From assembly GCA_934096815.1 (NCBI GenBank), contig CAKOMY010000006.1, positions 1 to 64,000 on the forward strand: 64,000 nt of DNA, written 5' to 3'. Shown piece by piece: positions 34,200 through 43,482 of this stretch (position 1 is the stretch's first letter; each line of letters opens with the position of its first letter). Position numbers and translations under genes: made by a program. This DNA comes from an uncultured Bacilli bacterium. Lineage in GTDB: Bacteria; Bacillota_I; Bacilli_A; RF39; UBA660. Under the pieces are notes generated by a model. The model ran no database searches and was not told the DNA's origin. It saw only the letters and a list, made by a program, of their open reading frames with translations.

Positions 34200-34679
34200 C
34201 TATTTATTTAACCATTTTTTCATATCTTCCAAATCAATTTTATATATACAATTATTAATTTGTTTAAATCCAATATGAGTAAAAACTTTTTTTGATACTT
34301 CATTATCATTATTAATGTGAATTGTAATAGTACTATATTTATTTACATCTTCCAAATAAACAAATTTTTTTAATAATTTTTTTAGTATTTGCTTATTTTT
34401 GTAATTATTATCTATTTGAACTTCCGAAATCCATAATTCATCTTCAATTATTGAAAAATTTAAGAATCCAATAACTTTATTTTCTTCTTCATAAGTCAAC
34501 ACTTTATAATTATCAGTATTATTTATCATATTTGTCCATATCTCATAATTTCTTTTATTATCATGTTTATCTTTTTCATTTAAAAATTTAGGATATGTTA
34601 TAAATAAATTTTCAATTAAAATTTTATACATTTGATTTAATATTACTCTAGGCATATTTTTATAATATAAATTTATCAT
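34200..34679 (-). CDS. GNAT-family N-acetyltransferase
   Basis: The 159-residue protein has the GNAT core: strand beta4 with ELWISEVQID (about residue 85), the acetyl-CoA pyrophosphate loop region NNYKNKQILKKLLKKF, and the late motif NDNEVSKKVFTHIGFKQ typical of the C-terminal half. It starts behind GGAG inside the end of the radical SAM pseudogene (2-base gap to its stop). It could acetylate an amino group of a peptide or small molecule. Next to a radical SAM/SPASM gene, a peptide-tailoring or immunity function is possible but unproven. Confidence 0.85.
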   Translation of the reverse strand: MINLYYKNMPRVILNQMYKILIENLFITYPKFLNEKDKHDNKRNYEIWTNMINNTDNYKVLTYEEENKVIGFLNFSIIEDELWISEVQIDNNYKNKQILKKLLKKFVYLEDVNKYSTITIHINNDNEVSKKVFTHIGFKQINNCIYKIDLEDMKKWLNK

Positions 34680-34681
34680 AA

Positions 34682-35548
34682 TTATTTAAACTCCTTTATA
34701 ATTTTGTCAGCTAAATCACAGTAAAAGCTAGGTACTATTTCAAAGTTCCCACTTTCCATATAAAATCTTCCTGGACAATATCTGCATACTGATTTTTTTA
34801 TACATTTTTTGCTTTTTGAATCCTTTTGAAATTTATAATTTGTAATTTCAGCTGCAAATTTATCAAAAGCTTCATTTATGTTTACATCATTATAATTTTG
34901 TTTAATTGGAACAACTAAACAAGGTCTTATATCCAAATTAGCACTTATAAATATTCTATTTTTTTCAATTTTACATTGAAAAATACAATTATTAATCTTA
35001 ATCTTTTTCATATTATTGTTCCTATTTTTATATAAATAAACCGCATCAATATCATTTTTTAAAACATCGATTATTTCTTTTGGAGAACATCTCTCTGGAT
35101 TAGGCAAAGTACTATCTAATTTTGGAAAAGTTATATAATCCTATCTGATTGGTACATTTAGTCCGATTGCGTAGTTTTTAATTTTAGCAATATAGTTTTT
35201 GCTTTTTTTAGTTAATACAGTTTTTAAGCTAATATTTATATTACTTTTAAGTAATTTATTAATATTTTCATCTACAATTTAAAAACCTTTGGAAAAATGT
35301 GTAAATTCCTCATAACTATTATCATCATAACCATATACACTTATTTCTATAATTCCTGGTTTATATAATTTAAAGTTTTCTACAATATGGTCATTCATAA
35401 GTGATAGATTAGTGTTTATGTTCACTATTAATCTCATTTTCTTTGCATATAAATATATTTCAATAAAATTTTTATGAAGCATAAGTTTTCTACCTGTTAG
35501 TAATAAATGAATTGGTGGAGCTTGGTTGTAATGATTTATTATTAACAT
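34682..35548 (-). pseudogene. Radical SAM/SPASM protein remnant with two in-frame stops
   Basis: One continuous minus frame runs from 35548 to 34682, interrupted by TAA at 35281-35279 and TAG at 35143-35141. The first part has the barrel pattern of a radical SAM maturase (LLLTGRKLMLHKNF, then VNINTNLSLMNDH, then PGIIEISVYGYD); the last Gly-Gly-Glu-Pro motif has decayed to TGRKL. The C-terminal part is a SPASM-type domain with RPCLVVPI and the cysteine cluster CIKKSVCRYCPGRF. The N-terminal CxxxCxxC that should bind the first cluster is missing, lost at the junction with the duplicated permease end. SPASM enzymes commonly mature ribosomally made peptides, so this may be the relic of such a pathway. 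Confidence 0.85.
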
Positions 35549-35553
35549 TTTAA

Positions 35554-35585
35554 AAAAGTAGCATTTAATTTAATTTGGTACTTTT
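35554..35585 (-). terminator. Terminator of the DUF6056/ABC operon
   Basis: AAAAGTA (35554-35560) pairs with TACTTTT (35579-35585), and reading leftward TTTTTT follows. The permease stop codon at 35589 lies just before it. Confidence 0.6.
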
Positions 35586-35911
35586 ATTTTATACTTCAAT
35601 CTCTCTATATCTTTTAACACCATAACTGTTAAGAATTAATACTAATACAATCATTAAAACTGTTAATCCAACCATACATATAATTAACATAGTGTTTATT
35701 CCAATTTTAATAAATCCAAGCATTGTCATTACACACAAAGCTCCTACAATAATTGCAATAACTATTCCACTTAATACAGATATCATTGAACTAATACTTT
35801 GTTTAACAACTTCCGTATCACTTGTTGCATCCATCTTAGGATATTTTAAATTAATAACTAAACCTAACAATGATGAAATAGTTGGCGCTACTAAACTAAC
35901 TAGAATAATTA
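35579..35911. repeat. Direct repeat, right copy (inside the intact permease gene)
   Basis: This is the parental copy of the 333-base segment also present at 33659-33991, in the same orientation. Divergence starts abruptly beyond 35911 and before 35579. Confidence 0.88.
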
Positions 35912-37205
35912 AAATATAATCTATTATTTCTAATTTAAAATTAATAAAGAAAATAACATCACATATTAACACAACCGGAATAATTAATAAATTACTAAAT
36001 ATAACTTTAGATAATAATATTTTTTTAGTATCTATCGGTAAACTCTTCGAAATATTAAAAGTTTTTCCTTCAATAGATATACTTGATGAAGTAATACTTG
36101 TCATAAATGAAAGAACTAAAACTATTAAGAAAAATACCTTAGGAGCCATACTATAAAGCCAGTTTATATCTAATCCCGGTATTTCTCCACTTAAAATATA
36201 TTCGATTGTTTTTTCAAAATTAGTGCATAATCCAATAGTTGCTATAATCATAAGAACTAGTCCAAAGAAAGTATTAAAAACATATACGGTTGATGAAAAA
36301 TATCTTTTTATATCCTTAATAACTAAAGCCTTCATTATCTTCTTTTGATCATATTTATATTCTTTACTTTTACTATAACTATTAACTCTAGATTTATTAA
36401 TAACCATAAAATAAGATTTATTTAAAATATAAACAAACAATAAAATTGGTAATAAATTTATAATTAAATAAACTATTAAATTTAAGATATTAAAATTATT
36501 AACTAAACTAATATATGCACCAATTGGATAATAAATTTTAGTTATAATATCATTTATACTAGATGCATTACTTGCTATATTCTCTATTAATCCTTCACTA
36601 TTATTTGAAAAATAAAGAATTACAAAAAACATTATAAATGTACTAATAGTTTGTACTAATTTTTTAGCTTTAAACTTAATAGAAAATCTTTTTATTAAAT
36701 ATCCAATTAAACTAGAAAGCACAATTGGAATAATAGGTATCATTAAAATCATAATTAATGTTACAATATAAAATAAATAATTTACTTTAATAAAATAAAC
36801 ATAAATAACAATAGCCGGCAATGTAAATAATAGACCATATATTAACTCATATAAATACATTTTAAGGAATCTAATAAATATTAAAATTCCTTTACTTATT
36901 GGCAAAGACATTAATAAATCATTATCTTTAGCTTCAAATAAAATATTTTGGGATTTATAAATACCTTGCATAAATACAAATATATTAGGTATAACAAGTG
37001 CCATTCCTAACATTAAATAAGTTAAATTAACTTTTTGCAAATTCTCAGCAAGCATATAATAATATGTTCCAAAAGATATCATTAATATTAAACATAAAAA
37101 AGTAAATAAAAATATTTTAGAAAATTTATTCCCATTATATTTATATTTAAATAAATCCATATCTTGTGAACATACTGCCTTAATTAAAGAAAATAACTTT
37201 TTCAT
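35589..37205 (-). CDS. ABC-2 type exporter permease
   Basis: The 538-residue protein has ten to twelve hydrophobic helices in two halves separated by a basic cytoplasmic loop (about 270-300; KSKEYKYDQKKIMKAL). This is the layout of the large exporter permeases of Firmicutes (PF16949-like). The segment FEAKDNDLLMSLPISKG is the typical coupling stretch. It overlaps the ATPase gene by 1 base and forms an exporter with it. Its 3' 333 bases are duplicated at 33659-33991. Substrate unknown; the adjacent dead SPASM enzyme hints at a modified peptide. Confidence 0.88.
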   Translation of the reverse strand: MKKLFSLIKAVCSQDMDLFKYKYNGNKFSKIFLFTFLCLILMISFGTYYYMLAENLQKVNLTYLMLGMALVIPNIFVFMQGIYKSQNILFEAKDNDLLMSLPISKGILIFIRFLKMYLYELIYGLLFTLPAIVIYVYFIKVNYLFYIVTLIMILMIPIIPIVLSSLIGYLIKRFSIKFKAKKLVQTISTFIMFFVILYFSNNSEGLIENIASNASSINDIITKIYYPIGAYISLVNNFNILNLIVYLIINLLPILLFVYILNKSYFMVINKSRVNSYSKSKEYKYDQKKIMKALVIKDIKRYFSSTVYVFNTFFGLVLMIIATIGLCTNFEKTIEYILSGEIPGLDINWLYSMAPKVFFLIVLVLSFMTSITSSSISIEGKTFNISKSLPIDTKKILLSKVIFSNLLIIPVVLICDVIFFINFKLEIIDYILIILVSLVAPTISSLLGLVINLKYPKMDATSDTEVVKQSISSMISVLSGIVIAIIVGALCVMTMLGFIKIGINTMLIICMVGLTVLMIVLVLILNSYGVKRYREIEV

Positions 37206-37912
37206 TAGTTCTCACCTAATTCTAGAAATACTTCTTCTAATGATTCATCTCCCATTATTTCTTTCATCTTACCAACTGTAACTATTTTTCCTTTTTTAAT
37301 AATCGCAACACGATCACATAATTTTTCCGCAACATCCAATATATGAGTTGAAAAGAAAATACACTTTCCTTCCTTACACATTTCTTTCATAATATTTTTC
37401 ATATCAAATACTGCCTTAGGATCAAGCCCTACAAAAGGCTCATCCATAATTAATACTTTTGGATCATGACTTAAAGCGGCAATAAGCGCAATCTTTTGTT
37501 TCATACCATGAGAATAAGTTGATATTTCATTATTTAATTTATCTTCTATTTCAAACATCTTAGCATATTTAATTATATTATTCATTCTAACACTACTAGT
37601 AGTTTCATACATATCACAAATAAAGTTAATAAAATCAATCGCTTTCATATTCTCATATAAATCTGGATTATCAGGAACATATGCAATCTCTTTTTTAGCG
37701 TTTACAGCATCTTTAACTATTGACTTTCCATTAATAAATATTTCTCCACTATCAAAATTGTTTATTCCTACTATTGATTTAATTGTTGTAGTTTTACCAG
37801 CTCCATTATGACCAATAAATGCAAAAATCTCACCATCATTAACTTTTAAGCTAATATTATCAACTACCTTTACCCCATTATAACTTTTAGTTAAATTTTT
37901 AATCTCAATCAT
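37205..37912 (-). CDS. ABC transporter ATPase, exporter type
   Basis: The ATPase has Walker A GHNGAGKTT at about residue 36, a signature-like region STYSHGMKQKIAL (LSGGQ replaced by YSHGM, common in this exporter subgroup), Walker B VLIMDEPFVGLD and the switch His in FSTHILD. I chose ATG 37912 (MIEIKNLTKSYNG), 9 bases after AAGGA and 1 base after the stop of the upstream gene; ATG 37921 in the same frame is possible. It pairs with the permease, with which it overlaps by 1 base. Confidence 0.92.
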   Translation of the reverse strand: MIEIKNLTKSYNGVKVVDNISLKVNDGEIFAFIGHNGAGKTTTIKSIVGINNFDSGEIFINGKSIVKDAVNAKKEIAYVPDNPDLYENMKAIDFINFICDMYETTSSVRMNNIIKYAKMFEIEDKLNNEISTYSHGMKQKIALIAALSHDPKVLIMDEPFVGLDPKAVFDMKNIMKEMCKEGKCIFFSTHILDVAEKLCDRVAIIKKGKIVTVGKMKEIMGDESLEEVFLELGEN

Positions 37913-37913
37913 T

Positions 37914-39302
37914 TTATTCATTCCTTATCTCATATCTAATTTTTTCATCATAACCATGATATAAATCATAATATCTTCCAAAATATTCTCCATCTATTTT
38001 ATCAAACCAAACATATTTAGGATATTTATAACCATTTACTTCAATAATCTTTTTATCTAAATTATTTTTAATATAATTATCTCTTTTAACTTCACATCGA
38101 TAATTTTCAATATTTACATATAAAAGTAAAACATATAAAATCAAAGTAAAAATTTTAAGCCAAACATAATCTTTAATAATAACCTCATTTATACTTAAAA
38201 CTCTAAACATTAAAATAATAACTAACACATAAGGTAAAAAGAATAATTTTTCTCCCAAAGGATGTATAAATACAAGAGGTAAAATAACACATATAATTAA
38301 TAAAATTATTTCCCATATTTCTTTATTAAATCTAACTAACTTATATATTAAATAAAAATAATTAATTAAATACAAAATATCAATTACAAACATATTATAT
38401 ATGTTAAATTTTAATAAACCACCTAATATAGTCATAACTGTTAATAAATAAAAACTTATTAATCCAGTAATATTTTTTAATTTACCTTTTAAATATAAAT
38501 AAGAAAATACAAACAAAATAAACCCATTTAAAAATATATTTTCATTAATTAAATTCACAAATATTCCATCAAATAAATTATTTTTGATCGTCCAAATTAA
38601 TGAACCTGAACTTTGGGGAATATATCGATCATTTAATGTAGTACCAAATAATAAATTTAGATAACTTGGATGAATAAACATCATAACTGCTCCAATTATA
38701 GTGCCAATAAACATAATAATTAGATTAATATTAACTTTTTTATTTTTAATAAAAAATATCAAATTATAGATAAATAAAATCATTAAAGTACCAACAGTTA
38801 TATTTTCAACAACTAATGAATTAAGTATTGTAACAATAAATATTCCAATCTTTTCATACCATTTACTATTAGTTTTCTTATAATATTTTTTCATCAAATA
38901 ATAAACACTTATAAAGAGTAAGGTACTTATCATATAATTACTAAATCCACTACCCCATATAACAACTTGCGTAAATTTATTAATAGGCATTAATAATATC
39001 AATATTATGAATATCCATAATGAGATCTTTTCATGTTTATCAATTAAATATAAAAGTAAAGTACTAACAAATGAAATTACTAATGCTTTTATCAAATGAT
39101 TATGAGATATAAAAATTGCAACAAAATTTCCTAACCATCTTCCATTTAAAAATAAATCATTATATATATCTTTAATTGTACTAAAACTTAAACTTTTACT
39201 TCCCCAATAAAAATCATCACATGAAAACGGAAAGAAAAAAGATAACATCATTATCAAACAAAACAATATTATATATTTTTTATACTTCTTTAAATAATTC
39301 AT
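37914..39302 (-). CDS. Polytopic membrane protein, DUF6056-like
   Basis: The 462-residue protein has eleven or so membrane helices. After the first helix it carries SCDDFYWGSKSL and NGRWLGNFVA, the acidic and Arg-Trp motifs typical of DUF6056 and related GT-C-like glycosyltransferase folds, where early Asp residues sit at the outer face. It may transfer sugar from a polyprenyl carrier or act in envelope polymer assembly. It directly precedes the ABC exporter genes (gap or overlap of a few bases), an unusual partnership. Family call by motif memory only. Confidence 0.75.
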   Translation of the reverse strand: MNYLKKYKKYIILFCLIMMLSFFFPFSCDDFYWGSKSLSFSTIKDIYNDLFLNGRWLGNFVAIFISHNHLIKALVISFVSTLLLYLIDKHEKISLWIFIILILLMPINKFTQVVIWGSGFSNYMISTLLFISVYYLMKKYYKKTNSKWYEKIGIFIVTILNSLVVENITVGTLMILFIYNLIFFIKNKKVNINLIIMFIGTIIGAVMMFIHPSYLNLLFGTTLNDRYIPQSSGSLIWTIKNNLFDGIFVNLINENIFLNGFILFVFSYLYLKGKLKNITGLISFYLLTVMTILGGLLKFNIYNMFVIDILYLINYFYLIYKLVRFNKEIWEIILLIICVILPLVFIHPLGEKLFFLPYVLVIILMFRVLSINEVIIKDYVWLKIFTLILYVLLLYVNIENYRCEVKRDNYIKNNLDKKIIEVNGYKYPKYVWFDKIDGEYFGRYYDLYHGYDEKIRYEIRNE

Positions 39303-39425
39303 CTACCATCACTACAAATATAGTATCATACTAATAATTATACATAAACAATTATTTTAATTAATTAAACTTTTTAACAAATAAAACCATTTAAAAAACT
39401 TTTTAAAATAATTAACGATTTTTCA

Positions 39426-39454
39426 TTGATAAACATTTGTTTGATGTGTATAAT
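39426..39454 (+). promoter_or_regulatory. Sigma-A-type promoter of the RhuM-Doc gene
   Basis: TTGATA (39426-39431) and TATAAT (39449-39454) are 17 bases apart. An AAAGGAGG ribosome binding site follows directly before ATG 39514. The leader is about 53 bases long. Confidence 0.72.
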
Positions 39455-39513
39455 AGTAGTTACAAGCCAAAATAGGTAATATATTTAAATTTATACAATA
39501 AAGGAGGAAAGTT

Positions 39514-40476
39514 ATGAAGAATGAAATTGTATTATTTAAAAATCAAAATGTAAAACTTGAGGTTAATATGAGAGATGAAACTGTATGGTTATCATTAGAT
39601 CAAATGTCTAAATTATTTGGTAGAGATAGAACAGTAATCACTAGACATATTAATAATATTTTTAACGATAAAGAATTAGAAAAAAATGAGGTATGTGCAA
39701 AATTTACACACACCACTAAGCACGGTGCTTTATCAAACAAAACTCAAACCAGAGAATTAGACTTCTACAATCTCGACATGATAATAAGTGTTGGTTATCG
39801 TGTTAAAAGTCAAAATGGTGTTATTTTTAGAAAATGGGCTACTAAGATTTTAAAAGATTATATGATTAAAGGTTATGCAGCAAATCAAAAGAGATTAGAA
39901 TATCTTGAAAAAACTGTTAAATTAATAGATATTGCTGGAAGAATAGATACACAGTTAAAAGGAAACGAAGCACAAGAAATAATTAAAGTAATTAATAATT
40001 ATTCTAACGCTTTAGATCTTCTCGATGATTATGATCATAAAAGAATAATTAAACCAAATGGAACTAAAGATAATAAACAAATCACCTATGAAGATTGTTT
40101 AAATATTATTACTAAACTTAGATTTAGTAATGATAGTGATTTATTTGCTCTTGAAAGAAATCAAGGATTAAAAGAAATTATTGGAACTATATATCAATCA
40201 TTTGATGGTAAAGATTTATATCCTACTATAGAAGAAAAAGCCGCTAATTTTCTATATTTAATTATTAAAAATCATGTTTTTATTGATGGAAACAAAAGAA
40301 TTGCAGCTACTCTATTTATATATTTTCTTGAATTTTATAATATTTTATATATTGAAAATAAACAAATTATAGATAATAATACTCTTGTTGCAATTACACT
40401 TTTAATAGCAGAATCCAATCCCAAAGAAAAGAATATACTTACTGATTTAGTAATGAATTTTTTAAAAAACAAATAA
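39514..40476 (+). CDS. RhuM-Fic/Doc fusion protein
   Basis: The 320-residue protein fuses a RhuM N-domain (1-130; TVWLSLDQMSKLFGRDRTVI, then YNLDMIISVGYRVKS and FRKWATKILKDYMIKGYA) to a C-terminal Doc/Fic domain (about 165-320) with the motif HVFIDGNKR at 254-262. That motif has Gly where phage P1 Doc has Ala. Doc kinases phosphorylate elongation factor Tu, whereas Fic proteins AMPylate. The N-terminal part resembles DNA-binding antitoxin-like modules, so the fusion could be a self-contained toxin with autoregulation, as inference. It is intact, stands alone with a consensus promoter, and is paralogous in its N-domain to the broken RhuM at 27857-28826. Confidence 0.9.
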   Translation: MKNEIVLFKNQNVKLEVNMRDETVWLSLDQMSKLFGRDRTVITRHINNIFNDKELEKNEVCAKFTHTTKHGALSNKTQTRELDFYNLDMIISVGYRVKSQNGVIFRKWATKILKDYMIKGYAANQKRLEYLEKTVKLIDIAGRIDTQLKGNEAQEIIKVINNYSNALDLLDDYDHKRIIKPNGTKDNKQITYEDCLNIITKLRFSNDSDLFALERNQGLKEIIGTIYQSFDGKDLYPTIEEKAANFLYLIIKNHVFIDGNKRIAATLFIYFLEFYNILYIENKQIIDNNTLVAITLLIAESNPKEKNILTDLVMNFLKNK

Positions 40477-40493
40477 TATAAAATATATCACAA

Positions 40494-40515
40494 AAAAAGG
40501 GCTTAAACCCTTTTT
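40494..40515. terminator. Bidirectional terminator
   Basis: AAAAAGGG (40494-40501) pairs with CCCTTTTT (40508-40515), with U-runs on both sides. It separates the RhuM-Doc gene from the convergent gene whose stop codon starts at 40516. Confidence 0.82.
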
Positions 40516-41260
40516 AAATTTCCTTAATATTTTTAATATCTAATACTTCATTAATACTAGTTTTCTTATTTCCTACTGAATAAACAGTAACCAAGCTATT
40601 ATCATAATCAGTAATTCCTATTTTAGTAAACAAACTTTGTAAATCACTTTCACTTAAACTATCTATGGCAATTAATTTATAACTATCGTCAATCATTTTA
40701 CTTAATTTAACATAATCTAAAATGTTATCATAATTATAATTATTTGAAACTAACACAACCTTTTTCTTACTTTTACCTTTATAAATAGATAAAAATTCCT
40801 TAACATTAATATAATATTTTTCATCAAAATTAATTTTATATAATTCATTATATTCTTGCTCACTTAAATTATTATCATCCATAAATTTATGTTCATAAGC
40901 AAGTTCTTTACTATTATAAAGAGTCTTCTCTTCACCATTAATAGTTACAACCAATTTTTTATCATCATATGTTGCAATATATAACTTATTATTTTTAATA
41001 CTACAATCTAACTTAATAACATTAGAAGAATTATTATATTTATAAGTGTTACAATCCTTATATCTTTCTTCATCATTACTAATATTTTTAAAACTAAATC
41101 TATTATTTGCTAAATTAAGAACATACATATCATTATTTTCTAACAAGTACCAATCATGTCCACCTAATTGTTCACTAGGCATATCACTAAAATCATATAT
41201 AAGAATAGCACCAACAAATAACACTGCTAGAATAAGTATGAATATAAAACCTTTTTTCAT
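40514..41260 (-). CDS. Signal-anchored protein, possible thioredoxin-fold C-domain
   Basis: The 248-residue protein starts behind AGAGGT. One N-terminal helix (about 4-22) anchors it; the rest is outside. The middle (about 30-115) is beta-rich with two Cys. The C-terminal part (about 150-245) alternates helices and strands (EFLSIYKGKSKKKVVLVS, then a KLIAIDSLSESDLQSLFTKI segment) like a thioredoxin fold, but no CxxC is present, so it would not be an oxidoreductase. It follows uppP by 16 bases on the same strand and probably shares that transcript. Function unknown. Confidence 0.7.
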   Translation of the reverse strand: MKKGFIFILILAVLFVGAILIYDFSDMPSEQLGGHDWYLLENNDMYVLNLANNRFSFKNISNDEERYKDCNTYKYNNSSNVIKLDCSIKNNKLYIATYDDKKLVVTINGEEKTLYNSKELAYEHKFMDDNNLSEQEYNELYKINFDEKYYINVKEFLSIYKGKSKKKVVLVSNNYNYDNILDYVKLSKMIDDSYKLIAIDSLSESDLQSLFTKIGITDYDNSLVTVYSVGNKKTSINEVLDIKNIKEI

Positions 41261-41276
41261 AAATACCTCTTATCTA

Positions 41277-42080
41277 TTATCTAAATATAAAATATAAAAT
41301 TACGATAACACTAAGTATTATACGATAATATCCAAATATTTTAAAGTCATTTGTTTTAATATATTTAAGTAGGTATTTAATTGCTATTAAAGAAACAATA
41401 AACGCAGTAATCATTCCAACTAATAATATAATTATTTCACTACTTGTAAATACAAACCCAAATTTAAGTATTTTTAATAAAGATGCTCCAGCCATAACCG
41501 GAATAGCCATATAAAAGGTAAAATTAGTAATAGTTGTTCTATCAAGTCCCATTTCTAAACCACCAATAATGGTTGCACCACTTCTACTAGTTCCAGGAAT
41601 AATAGATAATACTTGAAATAAACCAACTTTAAATGCATTTAAAAATGATACCTCTTTTATTGTATTTTTCTTTTTATGATTTTCAACAATTATAAATAAA
41701 ACACCATAAATAAACAATGTTATTGCAACAGTCCATGGATTATAAAAATGTTCATCTATCCAATCATCAAATAACAATCCAACTATCGCACATGGTATAC
41801 ATCCTACTAATATTTTACCCCATAATATAAAAGTATTCTTAGTATCTTCTTTAGTTTTATTAAATCCCCAAGGAAATAAATCTTTAAAATAAATAACAAC
41901 AACAGCCATTATAGCACCAAGTTGAATAACTACCTCAAACATTTTCCAAAATTCACTTGATACATCCAATTTAATTAATTCATTTGCTAAAATCATATGT
42001 CCAGTACTACTTATTGGAAGCCACTCAGTAACACCTTCAATTATGCCTATAATAATAGTCTTTATAATATTTAAAAACAT
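41277..42080 (-). CDS. uppP: Undecaprenyl-diphosphatase UppP (BacA family)
   Basis: The 267-residue membrane enzyme dephosphorylates undecaprenyl pyrophosphate to the carrier lipid used for peptidoglycan and teichoic acid. Family motifs are present: GVTEWLPISSTGH at about 16-28 and IPGTSRSGATI at about 166. About eight helices are predicted. The start ATG overlaps the SDR stop codon by 1 base behind AAGGAA. The neighbouring PAP2 enzyme could carry out the same reaction, making this a carrier-recycling cluster; overproduction of such enzymes is known to give bacitracin tolerance. Confidence 0.96.
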   Translation of the reverse strand: MFLNIIKTIIIGIIEGVTEWLPISSTGHMILANELIKLDVSSEFWKMFEVVIQLGAIMAVVVIYFKDLFPWGFNKTKEDTKNTFILWGKILVGCIPCAIVGLLFDDWIDEHFYNPWTVAITLFIYGVLFIIVENHKKKNTIKEVSFLNAFKVGLFQVLSIIPGTSRSGATIIGGLEMGLDRTTITNFTFYMAIPVMAGASLLKILKFGFVFTSSEIIILLVGMITAFIVSLIAIKYLLKYIKTNDFKIFGYYRIILSVIVILYFIFR

Positions 42081-42832
42081 TATTTTTCCTTCTTTCTTTG
42101 AATTTTATATAAAATCTTTAATTGTAATCTATATGGTAAAAATCTGGAAAAGAATATTCCGAGTTTCATCATCGTACCAGGAATAATTATCATTTTTCCC
42201 TTTAACGCTTTATCAATTCCATATTTAGCAACATACTTACTACTTAAACTTCTCGTATTAAATCCACCACCTGCTACACTATTAAAATTCGTATTAACCG
42301 GTCCCGGACACAAAGCACTAATGGTAACATTAGATTTCTTAATCCTTAATTCTTCATTAATTGCCATTGTAAGTTTAAGAACATAATTCTTAGTTGCATA
42401 ATAAGTGTTTAAATAAGGTCCAGCAAAAAATCCCGCTGATGATGCTACATTAAGAATTTTACCTTTATTATATTTAACCATATCCCTTAAAAACAACTTA
42501 GTTAAAATATGTAAAGCCTTTATATTAACATCAATCATTTCTAATTCTTTATCTAAATCAGTTTCATCAAAAAATCCAAATAATCCAAAACCAGCATTAT
42601 TTATAAGCAAATCAATTTTTTCACCCTTAACTTTTTCATACAACTTATAAACATTAGCATCAATCGATAAATCATAATCATATATCGCTTTTGCGTTTTT
42701 ACATAAATTAGCAACCTCTTGAAGTCTTTCTTTATTTCTACCTGCCAAAAAAACTTCATATCCTAAACTATCTAAATAAATAGCCATATCTTTACCTATA
42801 CCTGAAGATGCTCCAGTAATTAATGCTTTCAT
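42080..42832 (-). CDS. Short-chain dehydrogenase/reductase (SDR)
   Basis: The 250-residue oxidoreductase has the NAD(P)-binding TGASSGIG at 6-13, the NNAG motif at about 84, the catalytic Ser in VASSAGF and YYATK (Tyr-x3-Lys) at about 150. An Arg after the first helix (AGRNKER) suggests NADP(H). Residues after 190 are longer and hydrophobic than in classical SDRs and resemble the DltE/YqjQ-like subgroup. It overlaps the PAP2 gene by 4 bases and uppP by 1, so it may act on a lipid or a sugar-lipid of the envelope, which is inference. Confidence 0.93.
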   Translation of the reverse strand: MKALITGASSGIGKDMAIYLDSLGYEVFLAGRNKERLQEVANLCKNAKAIYDYDLSIDANVYKLYEKVKGEKIDLLINNAGFGLFGFFDETDLDKELEMIDVNIKALHILTKLFLRDMVKYNKGKILNVASSAGFFAGPYLNTYYATKNYVLKLTMAINEELRIKKSNVTISALCPGPVNTNFNSVAGGGFNTRSLSSKYVAKYGIDKALKGKMIIIPGTMMKLGIFFSRFLPYRLQLKILYKIQRKKEK

Positions 42833-43443
42833 TCTATCTCTCTCCTATTCAAATAATTAATTCCTAATAATAATACTACAAATCCCCACAAGAAACCACC
42901 TATTACATCAGAAAAATAATGTACTCCCAAATATATTCTACTCATACCAATTAAAATAACCAGTAATCCAAGTAAAGAAATAATCACTATTTTATTATTT
43001 AAACTAATTTTACTATTATAAATAAAATAGCAAATTATTCCATAAAAAACAAAAGATGTCATTGAATGTCCTGATGGAAAACTAAAATTATTCTCACTTA
43101 CCAACCATAAACTTATATCAGGTCTTTCTCTTCTAACAATTGCTTTTAATAATGAGTTTACAAATGAACTACACGCTGAAAAGAAGACTATTCTAAAACA
43201 TTTATTATTTTTCTTAACAATTCCATATATAATAGCTAAAACATTAAGAATAACAATAAATTTAACACTTCCAAAAAAAGTAATTACTTTAAAGAAGTTA
43301 GTAAAAAAGTCACATTTTAAACCAATTAACAAATTATATATATATTTATCTATCACTTTAAATTGATTAGTTACAACTAATAATGTCCAAATTAAAGTTA
43401 TAATTATTAACAAAATTATTAAATACTTATATTTTCTTTTCAT
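42829..43443 (-). CDS. PAP2-superfamily membrane phosphatase
   Basis: The 204-residue protein has five or six helices and the three PAP2 phosphatase motifs in order: KAIVRRERP (about 101), FPSGHSMTS (about 119; His of the second motif) and SRIYLGVHYFSDVIGG (about 164; catalytic His and Asp). Such enzymes cleave lipid phosphates including undecaprenyl pyrophosphate (BcrC-like) or phosphatidylglycerol phosphate. It leads the PAP2-SDR-uppP operon. Confidence 0.94.
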   Translation of the reverse strand: MKRKYKYLIILLIIITLIWTLLVVTNQFKVIDKYIYNLLIGLKCDFFTNFFKVITFFGSVKFIVILNVLAIIYGIVKKNNKCFRIVFFSACSSFVNSLLKAIVRRERPDISLWLVSENNFSFPSGHSMTSFVFYGIICYFIYNSKISLNNKIVIISLLGLLVILIGMSRIYLGVHYFSDVIGGFLWGFVVLLLGINYLNRREIE

Positions 43444-43482
43444 AATTAAAATTATATAACATCAATCATAAAATATCCATAT

